Shown here: positions 37,060 through 44,567 of the stretch, in pieces
Layout: every line of letters starts with the position of its first letter
Position numbering within the stretch: position 1 is the first letter of the stretch
Assembly: GCA_035515075.1 (NCBI GenBank)
Contig: DATJBZ010000028.1
Span: 25,311 to 89,310 of the forward strand
DNA length: 64,000 nucleotides
Direction of reading: 5' to 3'
Source of the DNA: Moheibacter sp035515075
Lineage (GTDB): Bacteria > Bacteroidota > Bacteroidia > Flavobacteriales > Weeksellaceae
The notes under the pieces: model-generated
The model's database searches: none
Told to the model about the DNA's origin: nothing
Seen by the model: the letters and a program-made list of their open reading frames with translations, nothing else
Translations under genes and position numbers: made by a program

Positions 37060-37835
37060 AAAAAGTCGTTGTAACTGGAGCAAACGGGCAATTGGCCAAG
37101 TGCTTGAAAGCTTTGGTTGAAGTAGAAAAACCAAACGGATTTCAATTTGTTTTCTTGGACAGAACCCAATTAGACATCAGTGATCCGACTTTGGTAGAAA
37201 CTTTCTTTTTCAGCAATCCTGTAGATTATGTGGTGAATTGTGCCGCTTATACCGCGGTTGATCAGGCGGAAACTGACATTGAAAAAGCGTTTAAAATCAA
37301 TGCCGATGGCGCAGGTTTTTTGGCGGAAGCTTGTCAAGAACACCAAGCCACTTTGATTCAAGTTTCCACGGATTATGTATTTGATGGAAAGAACGAAAAG
37401 CCTTATTTGCCAACAGATACACCTCATCCAATCAATGTATATGGCAAATCGAAATTGGCCGGAGAGCAATTGGCTTTGGGACACAATGCAAAGACTTTTG
37501 TCATTCGAACTTCTTGGTTGTATGCCAAATTTGGAAAGAATTTTTATACGACTATGTTGCGTTTGATGCAAGAAAGAGACAGCATCAGCGTGGTGGCCGA
37601 TCAAATTGGAAAACCGACCTATGCACCCGATTTGGCGCAATACATCTATGAGCTGATCTTGGAAGAAAATACAGATTATGGCATCCATCATTTTGCTGGC
37701 AATGAAGTCATGTCTTGGTTTGAATTTGCACAAAAAATCGCCTTGGAAAATGGTTTCACCACCGAGATTGTCCCTATTCCTTCTACAGAATATCCCACCC
37801 CAGCCAAAAGGCCGAAGTTCAGTATTTTAGGATAA
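37056..37835 (+). CDS. rfbD: dTDP-4-dehydrorhamnose reductase (C-terminus short)
   Basis: 259 residues, an NAD(P)H-dependent SDR-type reductase giving dTDP-L-rhamnose. Motifs: VVTGANGQLAKCL, the catalytic STDYVFDG, and YGKSKLAGEQ with the Tyr and Lys of YxxxK. The family usually runs to about 285-300 residues. Here the frame stops right after RPKFSILG. In the +1 frame the sequence continues as LDKFDSRF for about 20 codons, and LDK is what commonly follows this point, so a frameshift near 37830 is possible. The missing part is a C-terminal helix, so activity may survive. Confidence 0.9.
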   Translation: MKKVVVTGANGQLAKCLKALVEVEKPNGFQFVFLDRTQLDISDPTLVETFFFSNPVDYVVNCAAYTAVDQAETDIEKAFKINADGAGFLAEACQEHQATLIQVSTDYVFDGKNEKPYLPTDTPHPINVYGKSKLAGEQLALGHNAKTFVIRTSWLYAKFGKNFYTTMLRLMQERDSISVVADQIGKPTYAPDLAQYIYELILEENTDYGIHHFAGNEVMSWFEFAQKIALENGFTTEIVPIPSTEYPTPAKRPKFSILG

Positions 37836-37920
37836 ATTTGATTCGAGATTTACGAAGGCGATGGTTTATTTTGACAGTGTATAAATAAGCCTTTGAACCA
37901 AAATGAGCGCAATTTATTTG

Positions 37921-37928
37921 TAAATTTG
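37921..37928 (+). promoter_or_regulatory. -7 promoter box for the metal-efflux operon
   Basis: TAAATTTG, exact TAnnTTTG, 5 nt before the ATG at 37934. Confidence 0.48.
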
Positions 37929-37933
37929 TACCA

Positions 37934-38329
37934 ATGAAAAGAACGTTCGCCATATTATTCTTGGTCATTTATATGTCTTCCACCACTGAATTTTACCAGT
38001 TGTGGAAATTGCCAGTTTTGGTCGAACACTTTTTTGAACACAAAACCCAAGATTCTTCTATAACATTGATGGATTTTTTGGTCATTCATTATGGTGGCAA
38101 TCACTTAGAAGACCACCCCCAAAATGATGATTTTGAACAAGACCAAAGATTGCCTTTCATGAACTTCAGCAATACCTTGAGTTTTTGTTTTGTGTTTCCT
38201 CCCCTCAACGCTTATGAAATCAAAGGCAAATTATTTCCTGACAAACAGTTAAAAATAAACGCTTTTGATGACGCCTTTTTAGAAAACAAATATCTTTCTT
38301 CCATTTGGCAGCCGCCACAATTTGGTTAA
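37934..38329 (+). CDS. Small exported acidic/His-containing protein of metal-efflux loci
   Basis: 131 residues, no named family known to me. An N-terminal hydrophobic stretch (residues 4-17) may be a signal or anchor. TEFYQLWKLPVLVEHFFEH follows, a pattern I associate with small proteins preceding CzcA/CusA genes in Bacteroidota. The middle (residues 50-75) is rich in His, Asp and Glu (IHYGGNHLEDHPQNDDFEQD) and could bind metal. A 170-bp gap separates it from the pump gene, and the only promoter box seen for the operon lies before it. A role as a periplasmic metal buffer or sensor is inference. Confidence 0.78.
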   Translation: MKRTFAILFLVIYMSSTTEFYQLWKLPVLVEHFFEHKTQDSSITLMDFLVIHYGGNHLEDHPQNDDFEQDQRLPFMNFSNTLSFCFVFPPLNAYEIKGKLFPDKQLKINAFDDAFLENKYLSSIWQPPQFG

Positions 38330-38499
38330 TTTTTATTGGACTTTATTGAATTGACCTGAAGGATTGACTTCGTGATTTTACTCGAAATGGTCCTTCAATA
38401 AGTTGATTCAAATTAAGAAATAAGCTTTTTAAAGTGGTCTGAAAATGACAAAAACTTTTCAAAGATTTATTCCATTTAATCATTCATCTAATTAAAATT

Positions 38500-41400
38500 A
38501 TGTTACATAAAATCATCGAGTTTTCCATTCGGAACAAACTCATCATTGGATTGTTGACATTGATGTTGGTTGTTTTTGGTATTTATGAATTGACCAAATT
38601 ACCCATCGACGCACAACCCGACATTACCAATAACCAAGTACAGATCATTACTGTGGCTCCGTCTTTGGGCGCAACAGACATTGAACGCTTGGTGACTTTT
38701 CCTATTGAACAAGCCAATAGCAACATCAGTGGCATTATTGAAATCAGAAGTTTTTCTCGTTTTGGTTTGTCATTGGTGACCATCGTTTTTGACGATGCGA
38801 CCGATGTTTATTGGGCAAGACAACAAGTGTCAGAACGCTTACAAACCGTTCAAAATGAAATACCAGAAGGAGTAGGTGTGCCCGAATTGGGCCCTATTTC
38901 AACAGGTTTGGGTGAAATTTACCAATATGTTGTGCGGCCAGAAAAAGGATATGAGGACAAATATGACGTGACTGAATTGCGGACAATCCAAGATTGGATC
39001 ATTCGCAGACAATTGTTGGGCGTTGAAGGCGTGGCAGAAGTCAGCAGTTTCGGTGGGAAATTGAAACAATATGAAATAGCCGTTAATTCCAATCAACTTC
39101 AAGCACACAATTTAACGATCAATGATGTGTTTTCTGCTTTGGAAAGCAACAACCAAAATACGGGCGGTGCTTATATCGAAAAAGGACCAACGGTTCTTTA
39201 CATACGAAGCGAAGGTTTGATTGGCAACCCAGAAGACATTGAAAATATTTCCATTGCTGAAACGTCGAACCACATTCCTATTCTACTCAAAGATGTAGCT
39301 GAGGTAAAAACTGGATTTGCGACACGCTATGGCGCGATGACTTACAATGACGAAGGCGAAGTAGCAGGAGCAATTGTCATGATGCTCAAAGGTGCCAACA
39401 GCAATGAAGTCATTAAAAATGTGAAAGAACGCATTGAAACCATCCAAAAAACTTTGCCTGAAGGAGTGGTTTTAGAACCGTTTTTGGACCGAAGTAAAAT
39501 GGTCAACAATGCCATTGGAACCATCGAGAAAAATCTCGCAGAAGGCGCTTTGATTGTAGTCTTTGTATTGGTTTTATTTCTTGGGAATTTCAGAGCAGGT
39601 TTGTTGGTGGCTTCCATCATACCATTGTCAATGTTGTTTGCCGTCATTATGATGAATTTATTTGGCGTAAGTGGCAATTTGATGAGTTTGGGCGCATTGG
39701 ATTTTGGATTGATTGTGGATGGTGCGGTCATCATTGTAGAAGCAGCGTTGTATCAATTGTATCATGGAAAGAAATTCTCTTCGGTAAGTCGAATTTCTCA
39801 GAATCAAATGAACAAAGAAGTCAGCGCATCGAGTTCAAAAATGGTCAACAGCGCGGTTTTTGGCCAAATAATTATTCTCATAGTCTATTTGCCCATTTTC
39901 ACTCTGGATGGCATTGAAGGCAAAATGTTCAAACCCATGGCGCAAACCGTGGCTTTTGCTTTGATTGGTGCATTTCTTTTGTCATTGACTTATATTCCTA
40001 TGATGAGTGCTTTGGTTTTGAGTAAAAAGATCAAGCATCAACGCAATTTTTCTGACAAAGTCATGCGTCGCGTAGAAAAAGTTCACCACAATGCGCTTGA
40101 AAAAGTATTGAGTTTTCCCAAAACAGTTCTTTCTGTGGTCATTGCATTGTTTGTTTTTGCTGTTTTTATTTTGTCCAATTTAGGTGGTGAATTTATTCCT
40201 GCGTTAGAAGAAGGTGATTTTGCAGTAGATACCCAAGTTTTAACGGGGAGCAACCTTCAAACAACCATTGATTACACCCAGAAAGCCGCGCATATTTTGA
40301 AATCAGAATATCCAGAAGTAGAAATGGTGGTGACCAAAATAGGAAGTGGAGAAGTGCCTACCGATCCGATGCCGATGGAAGCCAGTGACATGATGGTAAT
40401 TTTGAAGGACAAAAAAGAATGGACGTCTGCCAAAACTTTTCCTGAATTGGCTGAGAAAATGAGCCAATCATTGGAAGCCGTTCCAGGGATCAGCACAGGT
40501 TTTCAATATCCCGTTCAAATGCGTTTCAATGAATTGATGACGGGCGCCAAACAAGATGTGGTTTGTAAGATTTTTGGGGAGGATTTGGATAGTTTGTCTG
40601 TTTATGCCCATCGTTTTGGTGAAATCATCAAAACGGTTGAAGGCGCAGAAGATTTGTACATTGAACCGATTACAGGCATGCCGCAAGTGATTATCAAATA
40701 CAAGCGCGCCAACATCGCTCAGTACAATTTGAGCATAGCGACGATCAATAACTTGGTCAATACAGCTTTTGCAGGACAAAGTGCAGGACAGGTTTTTGAA
40801 GGCGAAAGACGTTTTGATTTGATGGTTCGTTTGGATGAAAAACAACGAGAAAACTTAGAAGACATTCGAAATCTTTTGGTGCCGATTTCAACTGGAGGAC
40901 AAATTCCTTTGTATGAATTGGCAGATATTTCCATTCAAAACGGTCCAGCACAAATTCAACGAGAAGATGCCAAAAGAAGAATTGTCATTGGATTCAATGT
41001 GCGTGGGCGAGATGTGCAAAGCATAGTGAATGAATTGCAAACCAAAGTGGACCAACAATTGAAATTCTCTCCAGGTTATTATGCAACTTATGGAGGAGCT
41101 TTCGAGAATTTAAACAAGGCAAAAGAACGATTGATGGTGGCGGTTCCCGTGTCACTGATCTTGATCTTCATTTTGCTGTATTTTGCTTTTCATTCTTTGA
41201 AACAAAGTTTGATCATTTACAGTGCCATTCCGCTTTCTGCCATTGGTGGAATTTTCTTTCTTGCTTTGCGTGGCATGCCTTTTAGCATTAGTGCCGGTAT
41301 TGGTTTCATCGCTTTGTTTGGAGTAGCGGTATTGAACGGAATTGTGCTGATTGCTGAGTTCAATCGATTGAGAGCAGCAGGAGAAACCAATCTAAAGAAA

Positions 41401-42819
41401 ATAGTTCTTGATGGAACACGCACCCGATTGCGCCCTGTTTTAATGACCGCTTCTGTGGCGTCTTTTGGATTTCTTCCGATGGCTTTGAGCAACGGCGCAG
41501 GGGCAGAAGTGCAACGGCCTTTGGCAACTGTGGTCATTGGTGGATTGCTAATCGCCACTTTTCTTACCCTTTTTGTTTTACCTATTCTCTATATTTTATT
41601 TGATAAAATGAATGTATTTAAATTTAAAATCAGTCAGAAAAGTGCAGCTGTGATTGCTGTTTTTTTCTTCAATACTTTTGCTTTTTCTCAAGAAATCACT
41701 TTGGATCAAGCCGTGCAAATGGCCACTGAAAACAATTGGTCGGTCAAAAGCAAAGAACTTTTAGCGGTGTATGCTGAAAAGCGAATTTCAACCGCAGTCA
41801 ATCTTCCTCAAACTGTCATCACGACAGAATTTGGACAAATCAACTCAGCAACTTCTGATACGAAAATTGGCATTGCACAGTCGTTCAATTTTCCAACAGT
41901 TTATGGGCATCAGAAAAAAGTTTTAAAAGAAGAATGGAATTCGTCGGTGCTTGCCGTGAATTTGAATGTGTTGGAAGTTAAAAAAACAGTCACTGAACTT
42001 TTTTATCACATTTTGGTTTTGAGAGAAAAAGAGAATCTTTTGGTTGAATTGGACCAAAGGTATGCTTCGTTTTTGGAAAAATCGAATTTGCGTTTTGAAA
42101 AAGGAGCGAGCAATTTGCTTGAAAAAACAACTGCCGAATTGCAAAGAGAGCAGATTGTGATTCAATTGACGAGCTTGCGCAACGAAATTGAATTGACCAA
42201 AATTCAATGGCAATTGCTGTTGAATACCGACACCAATTATGAACCCATTGCCGATGATATCATCATAGCATCGATGATTTTTGACGCAACAAACGATTCC
42301 AATCATCCTTCGATTCAATTGGCAGCACAAGAAATTGAAAAATCAAAAGCGATGATTAAATTGGAGAAATCAAGGTTTTTGCCAGATTTATCAATCGGTT
42401 ATTTCAACCAAAGTTTCAAAGACATCAACAAAAATCAATTCAATTCTTTTGAAATAAACATTGGTATTCCGATTTTTCATGGCGCGCAAAAAGCCCAAGT
42501 TAGAGCAGAAGAACAAAAAGTGCGCTATGCCGAAAATGAATTGGCCTACCAAAAAGCGCAATGGAAAACCAATGTTGAAAGTTCGTTACAAGCATTCAAA
42601 ACGTTGCTGGAAATCGTAGAAAACTACCAAGAAAAACAATTGCCCAATGCCCATAAAATAGTAGCAACGGCTCAAGAACAATTCGTTGGTGGTGAGATTG
42701 ATTATTTGGATTGGATGATGTTGAGCAATCAAGCTATTCAAATCCAAAATGACTATTACAATGCCGTGATGCAACTTAATCTGAGCAGCATCAACCTTCA
42801 ATATCTTATTTCTAAATAA
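38500..42819 (+). CDS. CusA/CzcA-type heavy-metal RND pump fused to a TolC-family outer-membrane channel
   Basis: 1439 residues. Residues 1-1037 are a full HME-RND transporter: TM1 near residues 13-30, the periplasmic porter domains, and the TM4 motif LDFGLIVDGAVIIVEA. The DFG-x3-DGA form points to divalent metals (Zn, Co, Cd or Ni) rather than Cu/Ag. The last TM is near residues 1010-1030. After DKM at 1035-1037 comes a second signal-like hydrophobic segment (SAAVIAVFFFNTFAFSQ), then a TolC/outer-membrane-efflux-protein domain (about 1057-1439) with two long helical repeats. Such fusions occur in Bacteroidota. A signal peptidase cut after FAFSQ would release the channel from the pump. Confidence 0.93.
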   Translation: MLHKIIEFSIRNKLIIGLLTLMLVVFGIYELTKLPIDAQPDITNNQVQIITVAPSLGATDIERLVTFPIEQANSNISGIIEIRSFSRFGLSLVTIVFDDATDVYWARQQVSERLQTVQNEIPEGVGVPELGPISTGLGEIYQYVVRPEKGYEDKYDVTELRTIQDWIIRRQLLGVEGVAEVSSFGGKLKQYEIAVNSNQLQAHNLTINDVFSALESNNQNTGGAYIEKGPTVLYIRSEGLIGNPEDIENISIAETSNHIPILLKDVAEVKTGFATRYGAMTYNDEGEVAGAIVMMLKGANSNEVIKNVKERIETIQKTLPEGVVLEPFLDRSKMVNNAIGTIEKNLAEGALIVVFVLVLFLGNFRAGLLVASIIPLSMLFAVIMMNLFGVSGNLMSLGALDFGLIVDGAVIIVEAALYQLYHGKKFSSVSRISQNQMNKEVSASSSKMVNSAVFGQIIILIVYLPIFTLDGIEGKMFKPMAQTVAFALIGAFLLSLTYIPMMSALVLSKKIKHQRNFSDKVMRRVEKVHHNALEKVLSFPKTVLSVVIALFVFAVFILSNLGGEFIPALEEGDFAVDTQVLTGSNLQTTIDYTQKAAHILKSEYPEVEMVVTKIGSGEVPTDPMPMEASDMMVILKDKKEWTSAKTFPELAEKMSQSLEAVPGISTGFQYPVQMRFNELMTGAKQDVVCKIFGEDLDSLSVYAHRFGEIIKTVEGAEDLYIEPITGMPQVIIKYKRANIAQYNLSIATINNLVNTAFAGQSAGQVFEGERRFDLMVRLDEKQRENLEDIRNLLVPISTGGQIPLYELADISIQNGPAQIQREDAKRRIVIGFNVRGRDVQSIVNELQTKVDQQLKFSPGYYATYGGAFENLNKAKERLMVAVPVSLILIFILLYFAFHSLKQSLIIYSAIPLSAIGGIFFLALRGMPFSISAGIGFIALFGVAVLNGIVLIAEFNRLRAAGETNLKKIVLDGTRTRLRPVLMTASVASFGFLPMALSNGAGAEVQRPLATVVIGGLLIATFLTLFVLPILYILFDKMNVFKFKISQKSAAVIAVFFFNTFAFSQEITLDQAVQMATENNWSVKSKELLAVYAEKRISTAVNLPQTVITTEFGQINSATSDTKIGIAQSFNFPTVYGHQKKVLKEEWNSSVLAVNLNVLEVKKTVTELFYHILVLREKENLLVELDQRYASFLEKSNLRFEKGASNLLEKTTAELQREQIVIQLTSLRNEIELTKIQWQLLLNTDTNYEPIADDIIIASMIFDATNDSNHPSIQLAAQEIEKSKAMIKLEKSRFLPDLSIGYFNQSFKDINKNQFNSFEINIGIPIFHGAQKAQVRAEEQKVRYAENELAYQKAQWKTNVESSLQAFKTLLEIVENYQEKQLPNAHKIVATAQEQFVGGEIDYLDWMMLSNQAIQIQNDYYNAVMQLNLSSINLQYLISK

Positions 42820-42827
42820 AAAAAACA

Positions 42828-43949
42828 ATGAAAAATATAGGATTTATTTTCGCTTTCATCCTTTTGTGGAGTTGCGGAAACCAAGAAAACACAACCGAAG
42901 AAGTCGTTTCAACAACAACGGATAATCTCTTGCATTTGACCGATGAACAATTGAAATCATTTGCATTGACTTCAACGACTTTGCAAGAAAAAACGATGAC
43001 CAAAACTTTGCGATTGAACGGTGAGATCGGTGTTCCACCCCAGCATTTGGTTGCCGTCAGCAGCGCTTTGGGCGGCCATATTCGTTCTACCAAATTGTTG
43101 GCAGGCATGTCATTTAAAAAAGGTGAAATATTGGCAACGATGGAAGACAATCAGTTCATTCAATTGCAACAAGATTATTTGAAAGTAAAAGCGCAATTAG
43201 AGAACGCTGAAGCTGAATTTCAACGACAAAAAGAGTTGAATGAAAATAAAGCAAGCAGTGACAAAGTCTATTTACAAGCCAAAGCCGATTATGAAACCTT
43301 GCGAATCAGCAAGAAATCACTGGAACAGAAACTCAGGTTAATTGCCATTAATCCCAACCAACTTTCGGTAGCAAACATTAGTGAAAAAGCATTCATTTAT
43401 GCGCCTTTTGATGGTTATGTGTCCCAGGTTTTTATCAAAGTAGGGCAATATGTTTCTCCATCGGAAGTCTTGTTTGAATTGGTGAATTTGAATGATTTGT
43501 ATTTGAAATTAAAGGTTTTTGAACGTGATTTTGAACAAATTGAACTAGGTCAAACTTTGGTGGCTTACAGCAATGGTTTTCCCGAAAAAAAATACCAAGG
43601 AGAAATCATTCAAATAGGTAAAACTTTCTCTAATGATCGAGCCGTTGAAGTGTATGCGAGATTGGAAGAAACCGATAGGAAATTGATTCCAAAAATGTAC
43701 ATGAACGCAGAAATAGTCATTCCAGCAACAAAAACCATGGCCATTCCTGAAGAAAGTGTCGTATCTTTTGAAGGCCAAACGTTTGTATTTGAAATTTTGG
43801 ATCAAAACAATTTCAAAATGATTGAAGTGCAAACAAAAAATGCAGGTGATGGATGGATTGAAATCGAAAACGAATTGAAGGATAAGAAAATAGCACAAGA
43901 AGGCGCTTATACTTTGTTGATGGCATTGAAAAACCAAGGAGAAGAATGA
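42828..43949 (+). CDS. Efflux RND periplasmic adaptor lipoprotein (CusB/CzcB-type)
   Basis: 373 residues. It has a lipoprotein signal with lipobox LWSC (Cys 17). Barrel-sandwich halves surround a helical hairpin (about residues 100-165, KVKAQLENAEAEFQRQKELN). The second lipoyl half reads APFDGYVSQVFIKVGQYVSP and a membrane-proximal domain follows. It would link the RND pump to the TolC domain encoded 8 nt upstream. No His/Met-rich N-terminal metal-binding segment is seen. Confidence 0.94.
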   Translation: MKNIGFIFAFILLWSCGNQENTTEEVVSTTTDNLLHLTDEQLKSFALTSTTLQEKTMTKTLRLNGEIGVPPQHLVAVSSALGGHIRSTKLLAGMSFKKGEILATMEDNQFIQLQQDYLKVKAQLENAEAEFQRQKELNENKASSDKVYLQAKADYETLRISKKSLEQKLRLIAINPNQLSVANISEKAFIYAPFDGYVSQVFIKVGQYVSPSEVLFELVNLNDLYLKLKVFERDFEQIELGQTLVAYSNGFPEKKYQGEIIQIGKTFSNDRAVEVYARLEETDRKLIPKMYMNAEIVIPATKTMAIPEESVVSFEGQTFVFEILDQNNFKMIEVQTKNAGDGWIEIENELKDKKIAQEGAYTLLMALKNQGEE

Positions 43950-43973
43950 GTTTAATGAATAAAATTAAAGAAG

Positions 43974-44552
43974 ATGAAAAAAAATAATTCAACTCAGTTT
44001 ACAAGCCTACACAGAGTTTTGCACGGAATCATCGGCGGATTGATGTTGGTGTTATTTCTAACCGGTTTTTTAAGAATGTATTGGATGAACAAAAATAAAA
44101 TTGTTTCCATCATTGAAAGCAAAGCCCAAAATACGCCACTTTCACAAGATCAAATGGTGGACATCGCCAGAACAATTCGAGAACCGATGTGGCAATGGCA
44201 CCAATATGCAGCTTATGTCATTGTTGTAGCATTTTTATTAAGAATCATTTATATGTTTGTCAAAGGAATCAAATTCCCCAATCCATTGGTAAAAAATCCA
44301 TCGATGAAAGAAAAAGCGCAAGGATGGATCTATTTGGTTTTTTATGTATTTTTAGCGGTTTCCATGGTTTCAGGATTTTACATGAAATGGATCGATGGCG
44401 ATTGGAATAAAACGATGGAAACTGTTCATAAATGGGCGATATATTGGTTCCCACTATTTATTCTTGTGCATTTCGCAGGGATTTTGATGGGAGAATTGAC
44501 CGATAAAAAAGGCATCGTATCCAAAATGATTGGCGGCGATTCCAAACAATAA
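43974..44552 (+). CDS. Cytochrome-b-like integral membrane protein
   Basis: 192 residues with four membrane helices (about 14-36, 70-92, 114-136, 150-172). Candidate haem-ligand His residues sit in the helices: RVLH, WQWHQY, TVHKWA and FILVHFAG. The pattern fits the cytochrome b561 / Ni,Fe-hydrogenase b-subunit superfamily. It sits inside the metal-efflux operon, 24 nt after the adaptor and 15 nt before the ATPase. A role in redox handling of the exported metal or in electron supply is inference only. Confidence 0.85.
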   Translation: MKKNNSTQFTSLHRVLHGIIGGLMLVLFLTGFLRMYWMNKNKIVSIIESKAQNTPLSQDQMVDIARTIREPMWQWHQYAAYVIVVAFLLRIIYMFVKGIKFPNPLVKNPSMKEKAQGWIYLVFYVFLAVSMVSGFYMKWIDGDWNKTMETVHKWAIYWFPLFILVHFAGILMGELTDKKGIVSKMIGGDSKQ

Positions 44553-44567
44553 TTCAATACGAAAAAG

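Noticed and set aside
38357..38397. Hairpin (TGAAGGA / TCCTTCA) upstream of the RND pump as an attenuator
   Set aside because: Only 7 bp with a loop of about 27 nt and no U-run; likely chance.
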